From Vibrio mexicanus (lineage in GTDB: Bacteria; Pseudomonadota; Gammaproteobacteria; Enterobacterales; Vibrionaceae), in NCBI RefSeq assembly GCF_001012815.1, contig NZ_JYJP01000014.1:1-64000 (forward strand): DNA of 64,000 nucleotides, written 5' to 3'. The notes under the pieces are model-generated. The model had not been told where the DNA came from, did no database searches, and saw only the letters and a program-made list of their open reading frames with translations. Below are positions 27,318 to 37,483 of the stretch, in pieces. Position 1 is the stretch's first letter. Each line of letters opens with the position of its first letter. The position numbers were made by a program, and so were the translations under genes.

Positions 27318-27509
27318 GACGATATCTCATTAAAAGGATGATGGTAGAAGCCAGAAGAATTCCATGATAATCGATTTTGAAACCAAGCTGTTACCGTTAT
27401 TACAAGCTATCCGGTATCCGCGGCTCACGGCTTCGATATTGCGCGACTTTTCATCCCCAACCATATGACTTAAAATCGTGCTCCTTCTTGTCACCAACAG
27501 TGCTTAACT

Positions 27510-28213
27510 ATGAACAAAAGTTTCACCACTAACTTTATCGCACTCGCTCTATTGATTGCGGGCTACAGCTTGGACAATACCGTTGTTTTCTACGCCGGAC
27601 TTTTCGCCTTTTCAGGTGCTATCACCAACTGCTCGCCGTACACATGCTATTTGAAAAAGTCCCGGGATTGTATGGTTCTGGTGTTATCCCTGCGCGCTTT
27701 GAAGAGTTTAAAGCCGCCATCAAAACGCTAATGATGGAACAGTTTTTTACCAATGAAAACATCGACCGATTCCTTAACAAGGAGATGTCTGGTGGTAAAA
27801 CGCTTAACTTAGAGCCAATCTTAGACAAAGTCGATTTCAACCCAACTTTCGACTCGTTGGTCGATGTGATTGCTAATTCGTCGTTCGGTGGCATGTTGGC
27901 CATGTTTGGTGGCACTGAAGCACTGCAACCGCTCAAGCAACCTTTTGTCGAGAAAATGCAAGAGGCGGTGGTTGAGATCAGCCAATCAGAGCCCGTTAAA
28001 GAAGCACTGAAAGAGCAATTAGAATCACCGGCTATGATGGAAGAAATCAAAACCAACGTTGAGAACATCATCGACCAGCGTTTAAGTGAGCTCACACCGC
28101 AACTAGTGAAAACCATCGTTCAGCAGATGATTCGTCAGCATCTTGGATGGCTCGTTGTTTGGGGTGGTGTATTTGGCGGTGTGATTGGAATTATCTCAGC
28201 GCAATTCGTGTAA
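27510..28213 (+). CDS. DUF445-family membrane protein (frameshifted)
   Basis: A 234-residue protein when repaired. An N-terminal membrane hairpin (about residues 8-45) is followed by the family's AITNWLAVHMLFEKVPGLYGSG, a helical soluble region (about 60-190) and a C-terminal membrane helix (WLVVWGGVFGGVIGIISAQF). DUF445 (YheB-type) members are of unknown function. The G missing at 27630-27631 splits the gene; with it, ITNWLAVHM reads through. A clear terminator follows. Confidence 0.88.
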
Positions 28214-28239
28214 CCCAAATCTATCGACCTCACCGAACC

Positions 28240-28269
28240 AAAAAGGGAACCCACAAGGCTCCCTTTTCT
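28240..28269. terminator. Bidirectional intrinsic terminator
   Basis: An AAAAGGGAaCC / GGcTCCCTTTT stem lies between the convergent DUF445 and Lrp/AsnC genes. Confidence 0.75.
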
Positions 28270-28286
28270 ATTTTTAACTCTTTTGA

Positions 28287-28754
28287 TTAGAGCATATCAG
28301 GATTCACTCCAAACCCACTTTTATGCTCTTCGATAACCACTTCACTGCGTGTCTGAATCACCCCTGGCAGAGTCGCAAGCTTAGTCGACATGAAATGTTG
28401 GTAGGCCTTCATATCTTTTACGCGCACCTTAATCATGGTGTCGAAATCCCCCGACAACGAATAGCACTCTTCGATTTCTGGCATGCTGTCTGCCGCCTGT
28501 GCGAACTTATCAAATATAGAAAAACTGGTTTGATCGAGTCGAATATGAATGAATACCTGAACATCTAAGCCTAACTTTTCAGGATTGAGTTCCGCATGAT
28601 AGCCCGAAATATAGCCTTCTTTTTCCAACCTTTTCACACGATCGGAGCAAGGCGAGGTGGTGAGATTGACTAGCTTTGCGAGCTCCACCATCGATAAACG
28701 GCCTTTGAGATGTAACTGACGCAAGATCTCACGATCGATTCGGTCTAACTCCAT
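28287..28754 (-). CDS. Lrp/AsnC-family transcriptional regulator
   Basis: A 155-residue feast/famine regulator. The N-terminal HTH (MVELAKLVNLTTSPCSDRVKRLEKEGYI) is followed by the RAM ligand-binding domain (LDVQVFIHIRL through VIQTRSEVVIEE). These proteins form octamers that respond to amino acids. The frame is open upstream to 28778, but ATG 28754 (MELDRIDREIL) has a good AGG-T ribosome site and matches the usual family start. Proximity to the proline genes suggests an amino-acid role, but they are 600 bp apart and the link is only inference. Confidence 0.88.
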   Translation of the reverse strand: MELDRIDREILRQLHLKGRLSMVELAKLVNLTTSPCSDRVKRLEKEGYISGYHAELNPEKLGLDVQVFIHIRLDQTSFSIFDKFAQAADSMPEIEECYSLSGDFDTMIKVRVKDMKAYQHFMSTKLATLPGVIQTRSEVVIEEHKSGFGVNPDML

Positions 28755-28931
28755 ATTTACCTCATAACTTGGAGACATGAGCGATTACAAAATTGCCACA
28801 ACAGTTAACAGAGTTTATACAAAAAAGAAGGGAGGAAAAAGGAGCCAAAGCACACTCTGATCACAGTGTGCTGCAAAGAAGAAGGCCTTGCGCCGAACTA
28901 GAGTAACGGCTGAAAAGGAAAGCTGTTTGAG

Positions 28932-29150
28932 TTACACGACACGAGCGTTTTGTATGCTCATCTCCGTTGGTTCATTTTGTGTATTGCATACGCGGCAATA
29001 GCACTGTTTTTCCATCTCTACGTAATGACCGCCTTGCGTAATCATTGCCAAAATACTTTGAACCACCGAGGGACTTTCAGAGTGGTTTCGCTCCATCACA
29101 ACTTTATGGTGAGTGCTTTTTTGGCAGCTATGGCAATACGCTTTTGGCAT
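28932..29150 (-). CDS. Small zinc-ribbon-like protein, 72 aa
   Basis: A 72-residue hypothetical protein with two C-x-x-C knuckles, CHSC (residues 6-9) and CRVC (about 52-55), the typical spacing of a treble-clef or zinc-ribbon fold. The middle (SVVQSILAMITQGGHYVEM) is amphipathic. I do not recognise the family. The regular Cys pairs and the lysine-rich start suggest a real gene. Confidence 0.55.
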   Translation of the reverse strand: MPKAYCHSCQKSTHHKVVMERNHSESPSVVQSILAMITQGGHYVEMEKQCYCRVCNTQNEPTEMSIQNARVV

Positions 29151-29380
29151 GACGAGTGTCCTTCGTGATCAGTTGAGTTATTGATAATCGACTCATTCTG
29201 GATGACTTGGTTCCCTCGACTCAAACTTTAGTCGTAAATACGTGAGGTAAGTTCAATTATTGACCAAGTTTTTACTTAGCATTTAAGTTGGTCTTTTAAG
29301 TGACCCCAAAAATAATCTCCTGTAACCGTCTTTCATACTGAAAGAGTTCTCTATTCGCACCTTCTCCAAACTGCGGCCAC

Positions 29381-29410
29381 AAAAAAAGCCCCGCATTGCT
29401 GCAGGGCTTT
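29381..29410 (-). terminator. Intrinsic terminator of the put operon
   Basis: On the minus strand the AAAGCCCTGCAG...TGCGGGGCTTTTTTT hairpin follows the putP stop by about 20 bp. Confidence 0.85.
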
Positions 29411-29428
29411 GGATAAAGTAATAAGCGG

Positions 29429-30919
29429 TTAGTCTAACTCGACCAATTGCTTCTCAAACTTAGCGTGCTGAGATTTCACTGTATCACTTGGCTCACCAGA
29501 CAATCGGCTAACCACAACGATAGCCAGTGTTGATAGGATGATTCCCGGTACGATTTCGTACACATCGAACCAACCACCTGATAGCTGTTTCCAAACAACG
29601 ATAGTCACACCACCAACAATAATGCCGGCTAGCGCGCCATTGCGGTTCATCTTGCTCCAATACAAGCTCAGAACAACAGCTGGGCCAAACGCAGCACCAA
29701 AACCTGCCCAAGCGTAAGAAACAAGACCTAGTACAGAACTGTCTGGCGTCATCGCTAGATAAAGCGCAACAACAGAAATAAGCACAACTCCGATACGACC
29801 GATGCGAACAATATCTTCCGAAGTCGCGTCTTTGTTAATCACTTGCTTGTAAAAATCTTCCGCTAGTGCAGATGAAGAAACCAATAGTTGTGAGTCAGCC
29901 GTACTCATGATTGCCGCTAGGATTGCCGCAAGAAGAATACCCGCGATGACAGGGTGGAACATCGCATCCACAAGTAGCATGAAGATCTTCTCGCCATCGC
30001 TCACGTCCATTCCCGGTGTATTAGTCACGTAGACCAAGCCAACTAAACCAACCAGCATTGCGCCCACCATAGATAGCGCAGTCCAAATCACAGCGATTCG
30101 ACGTGCAGTACCCAGATCTTTGTTTGAACGAGATGCCTTGAAACGCGCCAAGATATGCGGCTGACCAAAGTAACCTAGACCCCAAGCCACCAAAGAGATA
30201 ATCGCAATAGCAGACAGCGGTTCACCCTTTGTATCGTTCCAAAGTGTTAGTAGCTCTGGGTTGATAGCAGCAAGGTCGCCACTTAGCTGACCAAAGCCAC
30301 CGTTCATCGCTGCAACAGGAACAATCATAAGTGCTGCAGCCATAAGTAGGCCTTGCACTAAATCGGTCCAAGATACCGCTAAGAAGCCGCCAAACAATGT
30401 GTAAGATACAACACAGACCGTTCCAATAATCACTGCAAGTGTGTAATCCAAACCGAATACCGTTTCAAACAACTTGCCGCCAGCCACTAGGCCTGAACTT
30501 GTGTAGAAAAGGAAGAACAGCAAGATAAAGAATGCAGAGATGATTTGAATGAGCTTTGAAGTATCGTTGAATCGACGAGACAAAAACTCAGGCAAAGTAA
30601 GTGCATCAGTCGTAATACTGTAAGTACGTAGACGCTTTGCGCTAATTAACCAGTTAAGCCAAGTACCCACAAGCAGGCCGCCAGCAAGCCAAAATGCTTC
30701 GATACCTGCTGCATAAGCATAACCAGGTAGACCCAGAAGCAACCAGCCACTCATATCAGATGCGCCTGCCGAAAGCGCTGCAGGCCAAGGGCCCAATGCA
30801 CGACCACCTAAAAAGTAGTCAGTTGAGTTTTTCGTACGCTGGTATGCGATCACGCCGATCGCCAGCATTAGCGCAAGATACGCCAAAAACGTGGTAGTAA
30901 TAGCAAAGCTATTTTCCAT
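29429..30919 (-). CDS. putP: Sodium/proline symporter PutP
   Basis: A 496-residue SSS-family carrier with about 13 membrane segments that imports proline with Na+. Family landmarks include FLGGRALGPWPAALSAGASDMSGWLL (residues about 37-62) with the Na+-site Asp, and LLAAILAAIMSTADSQLLVSSSALAEDFY (about 326-354). This length and motif set fit E. coli PutP closely. ATG 30919 follows a GAGGAC site. It is the last gene of the putA operon, 73 bp after the PutA C-terminal-like gene, so uptake and oxidation of proline are co-regulated. Confidence 0.95.
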   Translation of the reverse strand: MENSFAITTTFLAYLALMLAIGVIAYQRTKNSTDYFLGGRALGPWPAALSAGASDMSGWLLLGLPGYAYAAGIEAFWLAGGLLVGTWLNWLISAKRLRTYSITTDALTLPEFLSRRFNDTSKLIQIISAFFILLFFLFYTSSGLVAGGKLFETVFGLDYTLAVIIGTVCVVSYTLFGGFLAVSWTDLVQGLLMAAALMIVPVAAMNGGFGQLSGDLAAINPELLTLWNDTKGEPLSAIAIISLVAWGLGYFGQPHILARFKASRSNKDLGTARRIAVIWTALSMVGAMLVGLVGLVYVTNTPGMDVSDGEKIFMLLVDAMFHPVIAGILLAAILAAIMSTADSQLLVSSSALAEDFYKQVINKDATSEDIVRIGRIGVVLISVVALYLAMTPDSSVLGLVSYAWAGFGAAFGPAVVLSLYWSKMNRNGALAGIIVGGVTIVVWKQLSGGWFDVYEIVPGIILSTLAIVVVSRLSGEPSDTVKSQHAKFEKQLVELD

Positions 30920-30992
30920 CAGTTTGTCCTCTTATTTAAAGATCGTCTTCCATGCGCTCTCTCAAATCCTTGAGAGAGCGTCATTCTGAAGA

Positions 30993-31688
30993 TTAGTGAG
31001 CGTCGCTACCCAGCTCGAGCAAGGTCGCGTTACCACCCACTGCTGTTATATTTATTGTTCTTGTGCGTTCCGTAATAAAACGGAGCACCAGATGAGGATC
31101 AAGCGCCACAGGAGTCGCAGCAAGATCCGTTTCCGAAACAAGGCCGACAATGGCCCCATCTCGTTTTGATAGTTGGCGATTAATACAGTGTTCAACTTCT
31201 GCATTACCAACATATCCGACACTTCGAACATCCGATTCAAGTACTTGATGGTAGGCATCAAACGGCACGACTTGAATAACGTGTTCAGGAAGGGTCGATT
31301 GCTTTGCGGCGTGATTCACAGCAGCGCTGAGCGCCTCGTTATCACTACACAAAATAACTGTGTTACCCGCGACTAAAGCTGCAACAACTTGAGCGAAAGC
31401 CGCCGCCGTTGAATTAGCTTCTTGCGAATCATGAATGATCAGGGCGACGCCACGCCCTGCGGTATATAGTTCGTTTGTCTCACCTGTAGGGCCAGGCATT
31501 AGGTGAGAGTTAGCCAATAATGCTGCTGCGTGTTCCAAATGATACGTCAGCACATTGGTTAAAATAGATTCACCTTGAAGCAATGCTTTGAATGAGTGCA
31601 AGCACTCACTCTTGAACGCAAAATCGGTCAAATTCCAGCTTTCCCACGCGACCAACGAATCAGAAAATCGAGTTACTTGATGAGTCAT
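30993..31688 (-). CDS. Stand-alone PutA C-terminal-domain-like protein (ALDH fold)
   Basis: A 231-residue protein related to the Rossmann half of aldehyde dehydrogenases (e.g. FAQVVAALVAGNTVILCSD) but without the catalytic Cys or Glu. Its end, LRFITERTRTINITAVGGNATLLELG, matches the conserved C-terminal motif of long PutA proteins, in which an ALDH-superfamily tail covers the substrate-channelling tunnel. The adjacent PutA here (1052 aa) lacks that tail. I infer that this protein supplies the same lid in trans. It lies 21 bp after putA and before putP, in the same operon. Confidence 0.7.
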   Translation of the reverse strand: MTHQVTRFSDSLVAWESWNLTDFAFKSECLHSFKALLQGESILTNVLTYHLEHAAALLANSHLMPGPTGETNELYTAGRGVALIIHDSQEANSTAAAFAQVVAALVAGNTVILCSDNEALSAAVNHAAKQSTLPEHVIQVVPFDAYHQVLESDVRSVGYVGNAEVEHCINRQLSKRDGAIVGLVSETDLAATPVALDPHLVLRFITERTRTINITAVGGNATLLELGSDAH

Positions 31689-31709
31689 GTTTCAATTCCT
31701 TCTTGTCGA

Positions 31710-34700
31710 TTAAGCGTCAGCAGGTGATGCTGAAGTTTGCGTGTCATTTTGCACGTAGTGAGCTTTAGTAAAGCGGAACAAGTAGTGTGGCCCGCCCGCT
31801 TTTGGACCTGTCCCAGACAGACCTTGGCCACCAAACGGCTGAACCCCTACCACAGCACCCACTTGATCGCGGTTGATGTAGCAGTTACCCACGCGAGCGT
31901 GTTTTTCAATCCAGCGATAAGTCGTTTCGTTACGGCTGTGAACACCCATGGTTAGGCCATATCCGGTGTTGTTGATCTGCTCAACCACATTAGCGAGTTG
32001 GTTCGCTGGGTAGCGGACGATGTGTAAAATCGGGCCAAATTGCTCTTCTTTCAGACACGACAAGTCTTCAATTTCAAACGCGCTTGGTGGGACAAAGTCG
32101 CCGTTCGCGCATGCGTCTGAAAGCTCTAACTGACATACTGGAGTTTGAGTCGACGTCATCGTTTGCAAGTGCTTGAACAATTTCTCTTTGGCTACGCCAT
32201 CAATCACAGGGCCAACATCTGTGCTGTGATCACATGGATTGCCCACTTTTAACTCACGCATCGCGCCTTGAATCAAAGCAACAATGCGGTCAGCGATATC
32301 TTGCTGAACAAACAGCACGCGAAGTGCAGAACAACGTTGACCCGCCGAAGCAAAGGCCGAACGAATCACATCGCGAACCACCTGTTCTGGCAGTGCGGTA
32401 CTGTCGACAATCATGGCATTCTGACCACCTGTTTCGGCAATAAACGGTACTGGACCCGCTTCTCTTTCTGCCAATGACTGGTTAATGCGCTGCGCCGTCG
32501 CTGTAGAACCGGTAAAGGCAACACCCGCAATGGCTGGGTGAGACGTTAGCGCCGAACCAATTTCTGCGCCAAAACCTGGAAGCAGTTGAATCGTTCCACT
32601 TGGGAAACCAGCTTCATTCATCAGCTCTACCGCTCGTGCAGCAATCAAACTGGTTTGCTCGGCAGGCTTAGCTACAACCGTATTCCCAGCAACCAGTGCT
32701 GCCGTTACCTGACCAAGGAAAATAGCAAGTGGGAAGTTCCATGGACTAATACAGACAAACACACCTCGACCGTCGCGAGATACTGTTCTCGCAACGCCAT
32801 CAAAGCCTGTTAGTGGCTTGGCTTGCAGAGTCCTCGCTTGATTTGCGTAGTAACGACAAAAATCGACCGCTTCACGAACTTCATCAATGCTGTCGTGAAT
32901 GGTTTTGCCTGCTTCTTTGTGACAAAGGGCGACAAGCTCTGCCAAGTTTGATTCCAGCAGATCCGCAAGTTTATTCAAACATGCCGCTTTCACCTCTACT
33001 GGCTGAGCCTGCCACTCTGGGAATGCGTGCTGTGCGCCTTCTATCGCTGCGGAAACATGATCAAGGTTAGCCATTGCAGTTTGACCTACGGTGATAGTAC
33101 GATCATACGGTGCAGTGACGGTTTCAATGCGGCCTTCTTCCTTGATCATGCTTTCGAATAAATGCTCGCCATTGATCATCGGTCCGGCTTGCCATTGACG
33201 TTCAAGCTGACTCTCAACGCTCTTCTCGAAAGGTTCTAACTCACTTTCGATATCAATGTTGACGCCTGCAGAGTTTTTGCGGTCAGAGAAAATATTTGTA
33301 GGCAATGGAATCTTGGCATTATTGAGGGTATCGAATGCGAGCAGCATATCGACTGGGTGTTGGGTCAAGGTTTCAACTGGGCAACGTGCATCCACCAATC
33401 GATGCACGAATGAGCTGTTGGCGCCATTTTCCAATAAGCGACGAACCAAATATGGCAGCAGATCTTTATGACTGCCCACTGGTGCATAAATACGAACTGA
33501 TTGCTGATACGCTTCCATCGCGTGAACGTAAAGAGAGTCTCCCATACCGTGCAATCGTTGGAACTCAAAATCTTTATGCTCTGCCATCACCGCAATCGCG
33601 GTCACGGTATGCGCATTATGACTAGCAAACTGCGGGAAGATGTTGCCACGGACATTGTCACTTAATAGGAAACGAGCACAGGCTATATACGCCACATCGG
33701 TCGCTTCTTTGCGAGTGTAAACAGGGTAGTTCGCAAAACCCGCTTGCTGTGCCCATTTGATTTCACTGTCCCAATACGCGCCTTTTACTAAGCGAAGTGG
33801 AATCATGTCGCCCTGCTCTTTTGCCAGTTTGTTAATCCAAACCAACACTGGCAGCGCACGTTTAGAGTACGCTTGAACCACCAATCCAAACTTACCCCAG
33901 CCTTTCACTTCGTCGCTACGGTAGACCTTTTCAAACAGTTTTAGCGACAGCTCTAATCGATCTGCTTCTTCTGCATCAATGGTAATCGCAACATCCAATT
34001 CAATGGCGCGCGCCAGCAACTGCATTAATGTGTTGTAAAGCTCGGTCAAAACACGATCTTCATTCGCCACTTCATATCGTGGGTGAAGCGCAGAAAGCTT
34101 AATGGAAACTGAAGGGGCTGGGCTATTTTTCGACGCATAGTCATTACGGCCTACTGCCTCAATCGCCATCAAGTAGTCTTTAAAATACTTGTTCGCATCC
34201 GTTGACGTTAACGCCGCTTCACCGAGCATATCGTAAGAATAGGTAAAGCCTTTGTCGCGCATCGGCAAACCGTTCTTCTGCGCTTCATCAATGCTACGAC
34301 CCAATACAAACTGATGACCCATGATCTTCATGGCTTGATGCATCGCTTGACGAATCACAGGCTCTGACATCTTATTCACTAGTCGATTTACCGCTTGAGT
34401 TGGGCTACCAGACTGCTTGTCTGACAGGCCGACTACTTTGCCCGTTAACATCAACCCCCAAGTTGAGGCATTAACAAACACAGAATCGGAGTTTTTCAGG
34501 TGAGATTTCCAATCTGCCACACTGAGCTTATCTTTGATCAGCGCATCCGCTGTAGCTGAGTCAGGAATTCGCATCAAGGCTTCCGCTAAACACATCAGCA
34601 AGATCCCTTCTTGAGTATCCAAACTGTACTCAAGTAAAAGGGCATCGATCATTTGAATGGATTTCTTATCCGCACGGATCGCCTTGATCAGATCCGACGT

Positions 34701-34868
34701 TTTCTCGGTGATCAACGCTTTTTCAGCATCGCTTGGCGTTGCTAAAGGCAATAGCTGCTTGAGCCATTGAGATTCATCCACCATGTAAAGTGGAGAGATT
34801 TTCGACCAAAGGGTCTCAAGCGGCTGGTCAACAAACTCGCTCGTTAACACGTCTGTGGCAGTAAACAT
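31710..34868 (-). CDS. putA: Bifunctional proline dehydrogenase/P5C dehydrogenase PutA
   Basis: A 1052-residue enzyme that oxidises proline to glutamate in two steps. The FAD-dependent proline dehydrogenase barrel occupies about residues 170-480, with LVKGAYWDSEIKWAQ and FASHNAHTVTAI. The NAD-dependent P5C dehydrogenase occupies about 560-1035: SPWNFPLAIF, FTGSTATAQRIN, the general-base Glu in FIAETGGQNAM, and the catalytic Cys in SAGQRCSALRV. The N-terminus has no ribbon-helix-helix DNA-binding domain, so it should not repress its own operon as E. coli PutA does. Control probably comes from the adjacent AraC regulator. The C-terminus stops at ASPADA without the conserved tail motif. Confidence 0.96.
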   Translation of the reverse strand: MFTATDVLTSEFVDQPLETLWSKISPLYMVDESQWLKQLLPLATPSDAEKALITEKTSDLIKAIRADKKSIQMIDALLLEYSLDTQEGILLMCLAEALMRIPDSATADALIKDKLSVADWKSHLKNSDSVFVNASTWGLMLTGKVVGLSDKQSGSPTQAVNRLVNKMSEPVIRQAMHQAMKIMGHQFVLGRSIDEAQKNGLPMRDKGFTYSYDMLGEAALTSTDANKYFKDYLMAIEAVGRNDYASKNSPAPSVSIKLSALHPRYEVANEDRVLTELYNTLMQLLARAIELDVAITIDAEEADRLELSLKLFEKVYRSDEVKGWGKFGLVVQAYSKRALPVLVWINKLAKEQGDMIPLRLVKGAYWDSEIKWAQQAGFANYPVYTRKEATDVAYIACARFLLSDNVRGNIFPQFASHNAHTVTAIAVMAEHKDFEFQRLHGMGDSLYVHAMEAYQQSVRIYAPVGSHKDLLPYLVRRLLENGANSSFVHRLVDARCPVETLTQHPVDMLLAFDTLNNAKIPLPTNIFSDRKNSAGVNIDIESELEPFEKSVESQLERQWQAGPMINGEHLFESMIKEEGRIETVTAPYDRTITVGQTAMANLDHVSAAIEGAQHAFPEWQAQPVEVKAACLNKLADLLESNLAELVALCHKEAGKTIHDSIDEVREAVDFCRYYANQARTLQAKPLTGFDGVARTVSRDGRGVFVCISPWNFPLAIFLGQVTAALVAGNTVVAKPAEQTSLIAARAVELMNEAGFPSGTIQLLPGFGAEIGSALTSHPAIAGVAFTGSTATAQRINQSLAEREAGPVPFIAETGGQNAMIVDSTALPEQVVRDVIRSAFASAGQRCSALRVLFVQQDIADRIVALIQGAMRELKVGNPCDHSTDVGPVIDGVAKEKLFKHLQTMTSTQTPVCQLELSDACANGDFVPPSAFEIEDLSCLKEEQFGPILHIVRYPANQLANVVEQINNTGYGLTMGVHSRNETTYRWIEKHARVGNCYINRDQVGAVVGVQPFGGQGLSGTGPKAGGPHYLFRFTKAHYVQNDTQTSASPADA

Positions 34869-35051
34869 GTAATTTCCTCAATCTCAAATCCAGAAAAAGT
34901 CTGGATTTACTACAATGGCTCGCAGTGTATTTTGAGCTTGAGTGGATTACTTGTCAAAAACTCCGAGCTTTTTGCTAAAAACTCTGGAAATTAACAAAAC
35001 AAAAACAGAATCACATGTAATTTGGCAATATATTATCTGGTAATGGTTAGC

Positions 35052-35879
35052 TTATTTAACGCTAATGTGCTTTTTATACATGGTCGGAGACATTCCTTGC
35101 AGGCGTGCAAAGGCATGAGTAAAAGCACTTTGTGAGGAAAAACCGGACAGTTCTGCAATCTGACCAATGGTGAGATTGCCTCTTTCTATCAGACTTTTGG
35201 CCATATCAACGCGTTTACCCAATACATATTGATGAGGTGTGATTCCCATTTGCTCCTTAAACAGCATATGGAATTGGCTCTCACCGAGGAATACGCTACC
35301 CGCCAGCTGAGCCACAGTGATCTTACGGCCTAAATGCTGATCGATATAACGATCGATCATGTCGAGATCAAATCGAGATTCTTTTCGATAAGTTTCAAAA
35401 CTTGAAATATGACGCTGCAGAAGCGCGATCACCGTATCGTTACAAGCACGGCTCAACAAAAGATCATCGGGGTGAGACTGCATTTCAGCCACCAGCATTT
35501 GAATTAAACGCTGGATCTGAGTATCCAATTGAAAATAGGTGTCGGACTGAGCAAGATCGTTTAGCTTCTGCAATAAGAGAGGGTCATCATCTCTGGGTTG
35601 CGGCATATTTAGAACAAGTATGTCCGATTGCCCGACCACGCCACCAAAGGCATGATCCGAACCAGACGTCACAACACAGCCTTGCCCGGGGCCCACCAAA
35701 TTACCAAGCCCACCCACTTCAAATTCAGCGTGTCCTTTTAAACCAATCACAACTTGGGTGTAGCTATGGTCATGGCAATCCATCGTCGTTGGCAAAGTCA
35801 CCAGTTCCGCAGGACGAGGCGACAAAAGTTTGGCATTTTTGCTCAAATCGAATTCAGATGAATCATTTTTCTGTTTCAT
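35052..35879 (-). CDS. putR: AraC-family regulator, probable PutR
   Basis: A 275-residue regulator with an N-terminal cupin sensing domain (about residues 20-110, HDHSYTQVVIGLKGHAEFEVGG) and a C-terminal double HTH (about 170-270, KITVAQLAGSVFLGESQFHMLF and IGQIAELSGFSSQSAFTHAF). It lies immediately upstream of putA on the same strand, 183 bp away. An AraC-family activator named PutR controls putAP in V. vulnificus, and context plus family make this its likely counterpart. Proline is the presumed signal. The name rests on position, not on a search. Confidence 0.75.
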   Translation of the reverse strand: MKQKNDSSEFDLSKNAKLLSPRPAELVTLPTTMDCHDHSYTQVVIGLKGHAEFEVGGLGNLVGPGQGCVVTSGSDHAFGGVVGQSDILVLNMPQPRDDDPLLLQKLNDLAQSDTYFQLDTQIQRLIQMLVAEMQSHPDDLLLSRACNDTVIALLQRHISSFETYRKESRFDLDMIDRYIDQHLGRKITVAQLAGSVFLGESQFHMLFKEQMGITPHQYVLGKRVDMAKSLIERGNLTIGQIAELSGFSSQSAFTHAFARLQGMSPTMYKKHISVK

Positions 35880-36309
35880 TTTGCATGACCTTTATGGGCA
35901 AGTTGCGCGCATCATATAGTAAAAAGCCCTTTGCGAAAATGGTTGTCATTTCTTTGCTTTTTATACTCAACCAAGCACTTATATGCCTAGATCTCACAGT
36001 GAAACTGCTCATTAATTGTACTCCGGAACAATGATCAAGTGCACATTAATTACGGCTAATGCGTGTTCAATGACCAATCAGTGGAGCAGATCTAAAATCT
36101 GCCCTTGCATATTTTCCCTTTGCGCTCAAAATGATTATTGCAAGCCGAAAAAACAAACAAGCGACCACCACTATATGGTTGTTATTTGTCCAATTTTTGG
36201 TATAGATAGGAATAGAATTTGCATTATGAGATAGCTTCATTGAAAGCTGTCAAAAGTTTGTCTTTTCCACAAAATGTGGGTTAACACGTTAATTTGTTTG
36301 CAGGGACCT
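35880..36309. other. Intergenic region, nothing firm
   Basis: A 430-bp AT-rich stretch lies between the divergent putR and PEGA-protein genes. It presumably holds both promoters. A 72-codon frame on the plus strand (36016-36234) has no domain, ribosome site or protein-like composition. No hairpin of note was seen. Confidence 0.4.
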
Positions 36310-37410
36310 ATGATCAAACGTCGCATCCCAGCGCTTCTAGTAGCGCTCAGCCCAGTATGGGTATCGGCATCGATTCAAGCAGAAGAAACGACTCAAGTCG
36401 ATCCTGTTATTGCTATCGATAGTAAACTTAGCCAAAAGCAGACTGAAATAGATGCTATCGCCTCTGAGTTTGATGCTCAAAGCGACGATCTACAGCAGTT
36501 AAAGAACGACCAGGCTAAACTAGAGCGTGCGTCTAACGAGCTAAATGCTAAACGTAACCGCGCGAAATCTGCTTTAGATAAGCAGTACAGCCGCCTTTTG
36601 GAAGACCCAGATACAGACTTGGTGACTTTCCAAAAACGTTATCAAGAAGCTTGGGCAGAAGTGAAAGACAACCAGTCTGCTTCTTTAGAAGTTGAACAGA
36701 GCATCGTAGAAAGTGAAATGCGCCTGTCTCAAACTAAACAAAAGCAAGCGCGTTTGGATACTGAGTACACCAACCTGCAAGAGCAACGTGTTGAAGCCCG
36801 AGTTAAGCGTCTAGCGGCAGAACTTCGTGAAAGCGCTGTTCTAGAAACGTCTTATAAAACAACCTGTTCTTCAACAATGACGCTAGGCGAATGTACAAGC
36901 CAAGGTCAACATCTAACTAAGCAAAAAGCAGTGAAGACATTCCGCTCCAAGCTTATGGATAACCTAACAGAATCCGTCATCGCTAAGCAGAATATAAAAG
37001 GGGTTCAGTTGAACATTCATGTTCAAGAGAGCCAAATCATCCGTGCTGGTTTTGAAGGTAACAACGCTTACTTCACCCAACTACAAGCTCAACTGCAAGC
37101 CAAACCAGAAGCAACAGCGGCGTGTAAACTACTTAACGTTTCATCTCGCTACTGTCTGAAAGGCCATGCAGCAAAAAATACCAAGAGCGAAAAAGAGTGG
37201 GCAAACATCACAGTACGTTCAAACCAATATGATGATTCTGTAACCATCAATGGTATCGATTATGGCAGCACGCCTGTAGAACTTGTGCTTCCAAACGGCC
37301 GCCATCAAATCACAGTCTCAAAAGACGGTTTCGAAACTTATAACCGCGTCGTTTCTCTAAATGGAACCGACACAGTTTGGGTTCAACTTCGTCCAAACAA
37401 AGACGGTTAA
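36310..37410 (+). CDS. Periplasmic coiled-coil PEGA-domain protein
   Basis: A 366-residue exported protein. A signal peptide (MIKRRIPALLVALSPVWVSA, about residues 1-23) is followed by a long charged coiled coil (about 35-190) and a PEGA domain near the end (about 295-360, DSVTINGIDYGSTPVELVLP). Two cysteine pairs (TCSSTMTLGECTS; ACKLLNVSSRYC) recur in the next gene. The frame extends to 36274, but ATG 36310 (AGGGAC ribosome site, typical signal peptide) is the start. It is a shorter paralogue of the gene at 37584 and lacks that gene's formylglycine-enzyme-like domain. The function is unknown; PEGA domains often occur in wall- or S-layer-associated proteins. Confidence 0.8.
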   Translation: MIKRRIPALLVALSPVWVSASIQAEETTQVDPVIAIDSKLSQKQTEIDAIASEFDAQSDDLQQLKNDQAKLERASNELNAKRNRAKSALDKQYSRLLEDPDTDLVTFQKRYQEAWAEVKDNQSASLEVEQSIVESEMRLSQTKQKQARLDTEYTNLQEQRVEARVKRLAAELRESAVLETSYKTTCSSTMTLGECTSQGQHLTKQKAVKTFRSKLMDNLTESVIAKQNIKGVQLNIHVQESQIIRAGFEGNNAYFTQLQAQLQAKPEATAACKLLNVSSRYCLKGHAAKNTKSEKEWANITVRSNQYDDSVTINGIDYGSTPVELVLPNGRHQITVSKDGFETYNRVVSLNGTDTVWVQLRPNKDG

Positions 37411-37483
37411 TTGTCCTAATTAACATTTTGATGATGAAATCTTGGCCAAAAATTTGGTCTGATTTCACAAAGATGTAGATAAA

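Noticed and set aside
36016-36234. 72-codon plus-strand frame upstream of the PEGA gene
   Set aside because: No ribosome site, low-complexity mix of Cys/Ile/His and no recognisable domain; it is probably chance in a promoter region.
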